Positions 6,793-12,156 of a stretch of 12,156 nucleotides of DNA are shown piece by piece. Source of the DNA: Lachnospiraceae bacterium (GTDB lineage: Bacteria > Bacillota_A > Clostridia > Lachnospirales > Lachnospiraceae); the NCBI GenBank assembly GCA_016287765.1, contig JAEEWS010000059.1:1-12156 (forward strand), written 5' to 3'. The notes under the pieces are model-generated. The model was given only the letters and a program-made list of their open reading frames with translations. It was not told the origin of the DNA and did not search any database. The position numbers and the translations under genes were made by a program. The first letter of the stretch is position 1. Each line of letters starts with the position of its first letter.

Positions 6793-7863
6793 TTATGCGG
6801 GTTGTGAACTTTCGTTAGCAATCTTATTAGCATTTTCCTCTTCGGAGTAAAATGCTAATAGCTTCAATTCGGCTTCTTTTTCATCGGCTTCAGCAAGCTT
6901 TGTATAAACTCGCCTCATAGTTCCCCAGTCGCTCCACCCTCCGATTCTCATACATTCAAGTTCCGAAACTCGTAAATGATAACAAAGGGATGCGAAGGAA
7001 CGTCTGAGCCCATGAACTCCTATGAGGGGAAGTTTATTCTTTTTACACACATAATCCAAATGCTGTTTTATAGCGTTTGGATGTCCCTGATAAATCTTGC
7101 CATGTTTATTTTGAACAGATTCCAACGCTTCTATAAGACGCGGTATCATAATCGGAACGGTACGACGACTGCTGCTGTTCTTATTGGTCTCCTTGTCCAC
7201 CATCTGATGATTTTCGTCCGGAACCGTAGCGCCATGAACATAAATTCTCTTATTCTTAAAATCGACCTTATCCCAAGTCAAAGCCAGTATCTCAGAGCGA
7301 CGAAGCGAGCATAGTGCAAGCAGGGCGGGAATTTCGTATTTATCGCCTTTGATAACGCGAAGAAATATTTTGATTTGCTCGTAATCAAGAAAAGGCTTCT
7401 CCTTTTTTACGCCCTGCGGAAGAATGACCTTGAAACTTTTTCCTGTGCTTTCACGCAAAACAGACGAAACAAATCCCCAAGCATTTTTTAGAGTCTTCCA
7501 TGAAACAAGCTTTGCTTCCTGATTGATCATCGCCTGTATATTTTTCTCGTCCATTTCTTTAATAGGGCGCTTCATATAATCCTTAAAACGGTTCTCCTGA
7601 ACAATACGATAGAAGAGAATCGTTGATGGGGATAAAATATTTTCACGAAGACGAATGTATTCATTTATTGCGCCGTAGAGCGTACCTTGAAGAGCTTTTT
7701 GCTGCTCGACTAAACCACCTTTAATCGCCGCAGCTTTTGCAATGCAAAGCTTCTCTGTGTCCTCCGTAATGGATATTGACTGCTTTACACCATCCGGATT
7801 CGTAAGACGTAATTGACAAAAATATTTTCCCGACGGGAGCTTTCTTACTTTTGGTAGTTTCAT
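6793..7863 (-). CDS. int: Phage tyrosine recombinase (integrase)
   Basis: This enzyme inserts the phage genome at its attachment site. The start chosen is ATG at 7861-7863 (MKLPKVRK), giving 356 residues, because AAGAAGGA lies six bases upstream; a frame nine codons longer has no such signal. The first 50 or so residues (GKYFCQLRLTNPDGVKQSIS) look like the small arm-DNA-binding domain. A SAM-like core-binding domain follows (about 60-145), then the catalytic domain: Arg188 in SLRRSEILAL, SSRRTVPI (231-238), His284 and Arg287 in HGLRRSF, Trp310 in GGWSDWG in place of the second His, and nucleophile Tyr320 in RRVYTKL. The C-terminal coding region (EENANKIANESS) is built on attachment-arm heptamers. 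The gene is convergent with the + strand operon and ends 27 bases from the att core. Confidence 0.95.
   Translation of the reverse strand: MKLPKVRKLPSGKYFCQLRLTNPDGVKQSISITEDTEKLCIAKAAAIKGGLVEQQKALQGTLYGAINEYIRLRENILSPSTILFYRIVQENRFKDYMKRPIKEMDEKNIQAMINQEAKLVSWKTLKNAWGFVSSVLRESTGKSFKVILPQGVKKEKPFLDYEQIKIFLRVIKGDKYEIPALLALCSLRRSEILALTWDKVDFKNKRIYVHGATVPDENHQMVDKETNKNSSSRRTVPIMIPRLIEALESVQNKHGKIYQGHPNAIKQHLDYVCKKNKLPLIGVHGLRRSFASLCYHLRVSELECMRIGGWSDWGTMRRVYTKLAEADEKEAELKLLAFYSEEENANKIANESSQPA
6814..6859. repeat. Right-arm TGCTAAY heptamers inside the 3' end of int
   Basis: Three more heptamers lie on the other side of the core: - strand at 6814-6820 and 6826-6832 (12 bases apart, as in the left arm) and + strand at 6853-6859. 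They sit within the last codons of int and encode parts of its ENANKIANES tail. The symmetric placement around 6739-6765 supports an attP site with P and P' arms. Confidence 0.7.
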
Positions 7864-7897
7864 TTTATTCCTTCTTTTCATATATTTCAACAGAAAT

Positions 7898-7927
7898 ATT
7901 GTACTATATTAGCAAATTGTTTTCCAA
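7898..7927 (-). promoter_or_regulatory. Putative int promoter containing a TGCTAAT site
   Basis: On the minus strand, TTGGAA (7927-7922, -35-like, 4 of 6) and TACAAT (7903-7898, -10-like, 5 of 6) are 18 bases apart, about 35 bases upstream of the int start. The spacer contains TGCTAAT (7914-7908), the same heptamer that flanks the att core, so integrase or a co-factor might repress its own gene here. The promoter is a consensus match by eye only, in an A/T-rich region where matches are easy to find. Confidence 0.5.
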
Positions 7928-7938
7928 TATAATAAAAC

Positions 7939-7981
7939 AAAAAATAGGGCAGCTATCATTTTTTTTTGGTAGCTGCCCTAT
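7939..7981 (-). terminator. Strong intrinsic terminator of the late operon
   Basis: A perfect 12-bp stem pairs ATAGGGCAGCTA (7944-7955) with TAGCTGCCCTAT (7970-7981) around a 14-base loop. On the minus strand the stem is followed by TTTTTTG, making a textbook rho-independent terminator. It lies downstream of the lysis and 83-residue genes and just upstream of the int promoter, so it insulates int from late transcription. The + strand has its T-run in the loop, so it should work mainly in the minus direction. Confidence 0.9.
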
Positions 7982-8023
7982 ATCTGTTTAACGGTCTTTG
8001 TCTCTATATGCGCGCGGATAACG

Positions 8024-8275
8024 CTAACCGTTAGAGTCCGCAGGCTCGTCGTCACTGTACGCCGTAGCATCGATTGTGTAATCAATTACCTCAACGACGA
8101 TAAAATCGGATTTTGCATAACCTTCATCGTTCAGCATCGTCTCCACCTTTTCGTCAAGCGCGGCCTTGGTCGGAAGCTCAACAGGGGAGATAACGCCATC
8201 AACGGTAGTGGTAAGGTACTGATAAAGAGAAGCGTAGTTATCCTTCTTGGATTTAACAATCATAATTCTATACAT
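8024..8275 (-). CDS. Small acidic phage protein of unknown function
   Basis: An 83-residue protein begins MYRIMIVKSKKDNYASLYQY and ends in an acidic, low-complexity tail (YSDDEPADSNG). GGGAGG lies six to seven bases before the ATG, so it is well expressed. A central hydrophobic strand, SDFIVVEVIDY, suggests a small alpha/beta fold; there is no signal peptide or membrane span. It is the last gene of the late operon, after the holin-type genes and before the strong terminator. No named family is recognised. The position suggests an accessory lysis or late-expressed protein, but nothing in the sequence shows its role. Confidence 0.75.
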   Translation of the reverse strand: MYRIMIVKSKKDNYASLYQYLTTTVDGVISPVELPTKAALDEKVETMLNDEGYAKSDFIVVEVIDYTIDATAYSDDEPADSNG

Positions 8276-8292
8276 ACTTGCCTCCCAAAATA

Positions 8293-8646
8293 TTATCTGC
8301 CGAAAATTACGACTGTGCCTATAATTCCGGTTCCGAGCAAAGACAACACGGACGTGATAAGGGACACCTTGATGGAATTCCAGTTATCCGCAACCTTCTT
8401 ATACGGAAGAATCTCATGCTGATTAACTTTTTCCGCGAGCTTATTGACCTTGTCGTTTGTGTCATTGACTTTGTCGTCGATCTGTTCAACGCGCTGCGCG
8501 ATGAGCTTGATAGAACTGGCAATCTCATAAATCGCCTTTTGGTCGCCCTTAACCTCACGAAGTTCTTCGGCAATATCACTTATCTTTGCTTCGTTATTTT
8601 TAGTTCTTGCCTCTGTTTCGACTATAATTTTTTCCATATCTGTCAT
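8293..8646 (-). CDS. XhlA-type coiled-coil membrane protein of the lysis cassette
   Basis: With the start at ATG 8644-8646 (AAGGAGGA seven bases upstream) the protein has 117 residues. A frame six codons longer includes the ribosome binding site and is rejected. It has a long charged coiled-coil region (about 5-85, with heptad-like IAQRVEQIDDKVNDTNDKVN), then NWNSIKVSLITSVLSLLGTGIIGTVVIF, a single C-terminal membrane span with a short exterior or basic end. This is the architecture of the haemolysin XhlA family, which in PBSX-like phages works with a holin and amidase in host lysis. It lies directly downstream of the LLH-type holin. The assignment rests on architecture and context. Confidence 0.75.
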   Translation of the reverse strand: MTDMEKIIVETEARTKNNEAKISDIAEELREVKGDQKAIYEIASSIKLIAQRVEQIDDKVNDTNDKVNKLAEKVNQHEILPYKKVADNWNSIKVSLITSVLSLLGTGIIGTVVIFGR

Positions 8647-8665
8647 GGCGAGTCCTCCTTGCATA

Positions 8666-9022
8666 TTAGTTTTCCTCCTTGACTTCGATAACGGAGGCTA
8701 TCTTAGCGTTTTTCTCAAGTAATTCCTTCATTTCCAGAAGCGCGTCATCGACGTAATCACTAAATATCTGGAATGGTATGATTTTTGCAAGCCACGGTAA
8801 TTGCTTACAGAATTCGGCGTATACGTTAGAAAGCTTAAGTTCACCAGTTCCACCGCCAAATTCTTTTTCCGCAAACATAACTGCCTGCAAAAGCCATCCG
8901 CGAATTTGCTGATAACGCTCTTCACTACTCATTTTCTTAAATCTGATAATAGAAACGACAAGCCAGACGAGAAAAATTAAAAGCATAAGAAGCGTATGCC
9001 AGTTGTCAATTATAAGCTTCAT
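8666..9022 (-). CDS. LLH-family phage holin
   Basis: Holins open the cytoplasmic membrane to release endolysin. The start is ATG 9020-9022 (MKLIIDNWHTLL), placed by AAAGGAGGA about six bases upstream; the frame extends 24 codons further without support. The 118-residue protein has one strong N-terminal membrane span (WHTLLMLLIFLVWLVVSIIRF, about 8-28). An amphipathic cytoplasmic part follows with WLLQAVMFAEKEFGGGTGELK (about 42-62), the AE...FG.GTGE-K pattern seen in the LLH holin family, and an acidic C-terminal helix. The length and order fit that family. It sits between a two-span membrane protein and the XhlA-like gene, as expected for a lysis cassette. Confidence 0.8.
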   Translation of the reverse strand: MKLIIDNWHTLLMLLIFLVWLVVSIIRFKKMSSEERYQQIRGWLLQAVMFAEKEFGGGTGELKLSNVYAEFCKQLPWLAKIIPFQIFSDYVDDALLEMKELLEKNAKIASVIEVKEEN

Positions 9023-9035
9023 AATTATCCTCCTT

Positions 9036-9350
9036 TCATATTGCAGGGCTTTCCCATTCCTGCTGAATAAATTCTTTTGCCTGTGCAGCGGCAAAGGTTA
9101 TCCCTGTACCATCCGCACTCTTATGATCGGACTTCGCCATATTAAAGTACCATGAACAAATTGCTCCGTGTGCAATCCAAGAACTACTTACCATTCCCGC
9201 AACCCAAGCAAGTCCGCCAACATAGCCCCTATAAACGCAGTAAAAGGCGAGCAAAAGCCCGCCTCCGTTTACAAGCCAAAGCAAATAACGGTTGTCGTTG
9301 ATGAGCTTTTTGGAAAACTCAAGAGGCTGTGGTTTTTTCTTCGTTTTCAC
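9036..9350 (-). CDS. Two-span membrane protein in the lysis cassette (unknown)
   Basis: A 104-residue protein starts at GTG 9348-9350, three bases after the endolysin stop, with a weak GGGAAAGG upstream, so coupled translation is likely. After a basic N-terminus (MKTKKKPQPLEFSKK) come two hydrophobic segments, about 23-41 (LLWLVNGGGLLLAFYCVYR) and 44-68 (GGLAWVAGMVSSSWIAHGA onward), then a soluble tail ending EFIQQEWESPAI. It could be an accessory holin, antiholin or pinholin-like protein, given that the holin follows and the endolysin precedes it, but it matches no family I can name. Confidence 0.75.
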   Translation of the reverse strand: MKTKKKPQPLEFSKKLINDNRYLLWLVNGGGLLLAFYCVYRGYVGGLAWVAGMVSSSWIAHGAICSWYFNMAKSDHKSADGTGITFAAAQAKEFIQQEWESPAI

Positions 9351-9353
9351 GCT

Positions 9354-10082
9354 TTACGCCTTTCCCAAAAACTTGGCAAAGTTGTAGATAAGTTGCATCA
9401 TCTGTTCACGAGTGAGCAAATCCTGAAACATATAATTAGGTTTGCCGTCAGCTCCGTTACCGCCGCCGTTGACGATGCCGTTCTTTATACAGAAATCTAT
9501 CGCCTCTTGCGCCCATGTGCTATGGTCGTTGTCCTGCAAGCTTTTGCGATATTCATGCATATACTCTTTAAACTGTTCGGAAGTCATCTCTTCATCACTC
9601 TCCTTGATTTCTTTTATATACTGAGGGCGGAAAGCGCCCTTGATTTGCTTCTTTGTCCGTGTGCGCCGCATGACTTCTCCGCCGTTAGACTCATTAGCAG
9701 GGGAGGTGTTGCCTTCGATGGTAATTACGGTGTTTCCGTCGACATTTTCGACGATGCCGACATGATCGCAGTCGCCGCTCGCGTCCCAGTCGTAAAAAAC
9801 GATATCGCCGGGCATATATCCGTCGGTTATTGTAAGCCCCTGAGACTGCGCCCAACGCCAAAGTGTAGTGCAGCTCGCGGTCTTTCTGCCTCCGTAGAAC
9901 AACTCATCTGCACCGACGACATGGAAAAGCCACCATATAAACGCGCAGCACCAGGAATATGCCGCACCGGAGACATCTCGGCCATAAAACAGTGTGTTGT
10001 ATTTCACATTGTTTACAGGCGCTTCCTTTGTCCCGATTTCTTTGCGGGCAAGCTCAAGAATTGCCGCAGCGGTTGTTTTCAT
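9354..10082 (-). CDS. Endolysin: CHAP cysteine hydrolase with C-terminal SLH-like domain
   Basis: The 242-residue lysin would cleave cell-wall peptidoglycan at the end of infection. The N-terminal CHAP domain (about 5-155) has Cys45 in YSWCCAF, His107 in CDHVGIV and Glu122/Asn124 in IEGN, the usual catalytic set, plus the PGDIVFYDW strand (91-99). After a charged linker (156-186), residues 187-235 read STWAQEAIDFCIKNGIVNGG...FQDLLTREQM. This matches the S-layer-homology pattern (WA..AI....GI..G, then TR.Q/E) and probably binds secondary wall polymer. There is no signal peptide, so release depends on the holin. The start ATG follows AGGAGATGATAGATA. It is the first gene of the lysis cassette in transcriptional order. 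Confidence 0.9.
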   Translation of the reverse strand: MKTTAAAILELARKEIGTKEAPVNNVKYNTLFYGRDVSGAAYSWCCAFIWWLFHVVGADELFYGGRKTASCTTLWRWAQSQGLTITDGYMPGDIVFYDWDASGDCDHVGIVENVDGNTVITIEGNTSPANESNGGEVMRRTRTKKQIKGAFRPQYIKEIKESDEEMTSEQFKEYMHEYRKSLQDNDHSTWAQEAIDFCIKNGIVNGGGNGADGKPNYMFQDLLTREQMMQLIYNFAKFLGKA

Positions 10083-10108
10083 TATCTATCATCTCCTGTA
10101 TCAATCAC

Positions 10109-10139
10109 TTAGGCGCGGCGTATTACATGCCGCGCCTAA
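10109..10139. other. Perfect 11-bp GC-rich stem-loop upstream of the endolysin
   Basis: TTAGGCGCGGC (10109-10119) pairs perfectly with GCCGCGCCTAA (10129-10139) around a 9-base loop. It lies between the MoaF-like stop and the endolysin ribosome binding site. Neither side has a T-run, so a normal intrinsic terminator is unlikely. It may stabilise or process the late mRNA, or act as a leaky terminator between the accessory genes and the lysis genes. Confidence 0.7.
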
Positions 10140-10157
10140 TTCAATAAGTAATAGAAT

Positions 10158-11069
10158 TTATCTTAGATTAAGATACGGATTTGGGTCTGTAAAATAAGAC
10201 CTGTCTACGATAGCAGGTTTACCATATCTGGTAAACGCCAAAAGTATCGGCTGGTCATTCTCAGTCGTGTCATCATCTGTTGCGACGGACGCTGTTCCGA
10301 AAGCGCGTCCAACACCGACCATCTTAGTCCAGCTATCAAGGAAACAGAGATTGGAGCACCTCATTCCCGCTTTGGGGCCGAGAAGCTGCTCCATCACCTT
10401 TTCAGTAATAGAAAGGAAGAACATGTCCCGTTTTATCTTAATCATAGTTATGGGTTCACTCGTTGTAGCAAGCTTAGGTTTTGTTGGGTCATTTTCCGCT
10501 GTGACTACCGGAGGCACGGAATCTTTATGCCAAATGATTCTATACCAGTCAGGATCGTAATACACATGAGTATAGACATGACGCGTAGAATATGTCCAGG
10601 TTATAGCGGAACCAACTGGTTCATCAGTATACCCATGCCGCGTCTTAGGCGGTTCTGCTCCTTCATGGTAAATATAACCGAACGCAAATGTAACGTCCTG
10701 AATATATCTTGATTTCGGATTTTTCCCCACCGTGCATAGCTGCATAGTTACAAGACCATTTTGAACATCGATAACAAACGTTACATTGTATTTCGGAATG
10801 TCTTTGGTGTAGCCTCCGATAGTAAGAAGATATGTGAAATCGTCAGCCTTGCGGCATTCATACCAGTCTTTGCCGGTAAGCTCGCCGTCTTTAATAGACC
10901 AATAACACCATCCGTCGTTAGACAGGTTAACAGTAGCCTCTCCGGTCTCGGTTCCTTCATCGAAGACAAACTTAAACTCTCTCCCAAAAAGCTCAAAGTT
11001 CTTAGGCTGCGCGTATTGCGTGATTTCCATAGCCATGGCTTCTTTGATAAATTTATCTACCAATCCCAT
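10158..11069 (-). CDS. MoaF-like protein (calycin-type barrel plus MoaF C-terminal-like domain)
   Basis: The start is ATG 11067-11069 (AGGAGGTG six bases upstream), giving 303 residues. The N-terminal half (about 25-110) contains FELFGREFKFVFDEG and a run of alternating strands ending in TFVIDVQNGLVTMQL, the style of MoaF and related small beta-barrels. The second half has RHGYTDEPVG (144-153), WTYSTRHVYTHVYYDPDWY (158-176), then IKIKRDMFFLSITEKV and a GRAFG segment (254-258), matching the order of MoaF C-terminal-domain proteins. MoaF was linked to molybdenum cofactor biosynthesis by context, and its reaction is not established. No other molybdopterin gene is nearby. It lies between an isochorismatase-like gene and the endolysin in the late operon, a common place for accessory genes. 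Family assignment is by pattern memory; function is unknown. Confidence 0.68.
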   Translation of the reverse strand: MGLVDKFIKEAMAMEITQYAQPKNFELFGREFKFVFDEGTETGEATVNLSNDGWCYWSIKDGELTGKDWYECRKADDFTYLLTIGGYTKDIPKYNVTFVIDVQNGLVTMQLCTVGKNPKSRYIQDVTFAFGYIYHEGAEPPKTRHGYTDEPVGSAITWTYSTRHVYTHVYYDPDWYRIIWHKDSVPPVVTAENDPTKPKLATTSEPITMIKIKRDMFFLSITEKVMEQLLGPKAGMRCSNLCFLDSWTKMVGVGRAFGTASVATDDDTTENDQPILLAFTRYGKPAIVDRSYFTDPNPYLNLR

Positions 11070-11087
11070 AAGTTTCACCTCCTGAGA

Positions 11088-11834
11088 TTATATAAGAGTT
11101 TTCGGATCGGTATATACAGGATACTCTGTAGCAACGAAATCGTTTTCCGCGTCGGGGTCTGTGTCTTCCCAATTCTCAACAACGAATAATTGCTCTTTCA
11201 GAGATCTCAATGCTTTTGTGTGAAGTTCTGGAGTGGTGCCGGCGCAACAGGCTGCGTCGATAGCCAACATAGTTCCCGGCATATATGTACGAATGTAATT
11301 CATGAAAGGATGGATGCACTCGTCTGTGCAATAACCGATGAAGGTTATCTTTTCTATGGGGTCTTCAGGATATGCCTCGTTGTAATCCCAGAAATAGTGA
11401 CATATTACTCCGTTAGTATGCTGGTATAGACCGAAAGTTTTCGGATATCCGTGTTCATAGTCTGTAAAATCTATGGGGCTTTCCACGGTTTCTCCGCGAG
11501 CTATCTTTTCAGCGCGCTCAGCATCATCGTGAGCTTTTCGTTCTTTAAGATATGTAAGAAGATTGTCAAACGGCCTCGCGTTTATGCTATTAATAATGTC
11601 TTTATTAGTAGTAAACCCGTAAGTACCATAAATACAATGTTTCGGATATCTGCCGCCCTCCGGAGAACTCAGATAGGCTTCTTCCGAGTTGTTCCAATCG
11701 AGTGCGGTTAGTATAATGCCCTCAAACGATTCGATACGCTCGCATATTCTCGGGACTATCGAAACCGCTTCGGCAGAGCCAAGAACACCGCTTATCTTGT
11801 CGTTCTGAGGGCACATTACGATTAAAACTTCCAT
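11088..11834 (-). CDS. Isochorismatase/nicotinamidase-fold protein with altered active site
   Basis: The 248-residue protein shows the cysteine-hydrolase landmarks: VLIVMCPQND at 3-12 (usual VDxQND), TALDW at 43-47, RYPKHCIYGTYG at 62-73 (compare WPxHCVxGTxG of nicotinamidases) and FIGYCTDECIHPF at 165-177 with presumptive nucleophile Cys173. Lys132 (PKTFG) may be the catalytic lysine. Two positions deviate: the catalytic Asp is Cys8, and the metal-site His two residues after Asp46 is Asn48, although His66 is kept. A charged insertion (about 92-128) enlarges the middle. ACGGAGAT precedes the ATG. It is followed 18 bases on by the MoaF-like gene, so the two are likely expressed together late in infection. 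It may be a specialised hydrolase, a binding protein or an inactive homologue; the substrate is unknown. Confidence 0.78.
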   Translation of the reverse strand: MEVLIVMCPQNDKISGVLGSAEAVSIVPRICERIESFEGIILTALDWNNSEEAYLSSPEGGRYPKHCIYGTYGFTTNKDIINSINARPFDNLLTYLKERKAHDDAERAEKIARGETVESPIDFTDYEHGYPKTFGLYQHTNGVICHYFWDYNEAYPEDPIEKITFIGYCTDECIHPFMNYIRTYMPGTMLAIDAACCAGTTPELHTKALRSLKEQLFVVENWEDTDPDAENDFVATEYPVYTDPKTLI

Positions 11835-11845
11835 ATAAATCTCCG

Positions 11846-12043
11846 TTAATCGTCTGAATACAGTTCTCCCGTAATCAGCTTATAATCCTCGGGGCTCAGG
11901 AAATGAAAAACTTTCACAAAGTTTTTAACCTTTTCTTTGCTTATCATTTCGTTTCTGTAGAGCATCAGTATCGCTTCAACTCTGGTTTCTTTGTTAGCGT
12001 CGCCAACCAGTCCATTAGTATTTGTCAGCCCAAAAGGACTCAT
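11846..12043 (-). CDS. XkdX-like small phage protein
   Basis: With the start at ATG 12041-12043 (MSPFGL; AGGAGGTG six bases upstream) the protein has 65 residues; a frame three codons longer overlaps the ribosome binding site. The C-terminal half, ISKEKVKNFVKVFHFLSPED, followed by YKLITGELY, matches the XkdX pattern (K-E/D-VK-FV, then EY-x-x-ITG-x-x-Y). XkdX-like genes usually sit at the end of the tail-fibre region just before the lysis genes of PBSX-like and many Firmicute phages, as here. The function is not established. The N-terminal part is longer than in typical 45-55 residue members. Confidence 0.65.
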   Translation of the reverse strand: MSPFGLTNTNGLVGDANKETRVEAILMLYRNEMISKEKVKNFVKVFHFLSPEDYKLITGELYSDD

Positions 12044-12069
12044 GAATAGCACCTCCTAAAATATCGATT

Positions 12070-12089
12070 TAAGTTTGCGGATAAACTTA
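12070..12089. other. Small hairpin at the end of the partial upstream gene
   Basis: TAAGTTT (12070-12076) and AAACTTA (12083-12089) form a 7-bp A/T-rich stem with a 6-base loop that includes the stop codon of the upstream minus-strand gene. It has no T-run, so it is more likely an mRNA structure near the XkdX-like ribosome binding site than a terminator. It is weak and may be coincidental. Confidence 0.3.
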
Positions 12090-12156
12090 CATCATCGCTA
12101 AAACTAATTCTAACTCAGTAAGCTTTCCCATTTTGACCGTGACTGTCCCGTCCCTA
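12087..12156 (-). CDS. 3' end of an unidentified late gene (partial)
   Basis: A minus-strand frame is open from the window edge to TAA at 12087-12089, giving 22 residues RDGTVTVKMGKLTELELVLA followed by MM. It lies 44 bases before the XkdX-like start in the same direction. In related phages a tail-fibre or baseplate gene occupies this place, but the visible peptide is too short to confirm that. The frame could be by chance. Confidence 0.45.
   Translation of the reverse strand, partial: RDGTVTVKMGKLTELELVLAMM

Noticed and set aside
6588..6859. CRISPR-like array from the repeated TGCTAAY units
   Set aside because: Repeats are 7-12 bp, in both orientations, with irregular spacing and a coding overlap. 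They fit recombinase arm sites, not a CRISPR array.
6793..7890. int starting nine codons upstream at 7890
   Set aside because: The ribosome binding site AAGAAGGA lies inside that extension and is correctly spaced for the ATG at 7863.
9168..10112. Long + strand open frame of 314 codons opposite the lysis genes
   Set aside because: It lies antisense to the CHAP endolysin and the two-span membrane protein, has an implausible Cys/Arg/Leu-rich product and no ribosome binding site.

Overview
The window reads as part of a temperate, probably siphovirus-like bacteriophage genome infecting an anaerobic Firmicute (Clostridia type). The oxygen-sensitive class III ribonucleotide reductase, strong AGGAGG-type ribosome binding sites, tight gene packing, LLH/XhlA-type holins and an XkdX-like protein all point that way. 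No housekeeping gene of a host chromosome is seen. The phage attachment site appears intact with phage genes on both sides, which suggests a free or circularised phage genome rather than a prophage end.

Left half (1-6579, + strand) is a tightly coupled nucleotide-metabolism operon: the tail of an unknown gene, a thymidylate-synthase-family enzyme, a 5'(3')-deoxyribonucleotidase, anaerobic ribonucleotide reductase NrdD and its activase NrdG, a DNA adenine methyltransferase, a 36-residue membrane peptide, dUTPase, and a small helical protein. nrdD is split by a 1035-bp group I intron (3118-4152) carrying an HNH homing endonuclease. Both splice sites can be fixed because the internal guide pairs with both exon ends. 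Together the enzymes would reduce ribonucleotides, remove dUTP, make dTMP and trim dNMPs without oxygen, supplying phage DNA replication.

The middle (6580-8023) is the integration module. It has a bidirectional terminator, a 27-bp stretch resembling the 3' end of a tRNA gene (likely attP core), eight TGCTAAY heptamers flanking it (likely integrase arm sites, three of them inside the 3' end of int), a minus-strand tyrosine integrase, its putative promoter carrying a ninth heptamer, and a strong terminator that ends the late operon.

The right part (8024-12156, - strand, read from high to low coordinates) is the end of the late operon: the tail of an unknown gene, an XkdX-like protein, an isochorismatase/nicotinamidase-fold protein, a MoaF-like protein, a CHAP endolysin with an SLH-like domain, a two-helix membrane protein, an LLH-type holin, an XhlA-type membrane protein and a small acidic protein. 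The isochorismatase-like/MoaF-like pair sits where phages often carry accessory genes and is the least expected content. Its hydrolase has lost the usual catalytic Asp, so its function is open.
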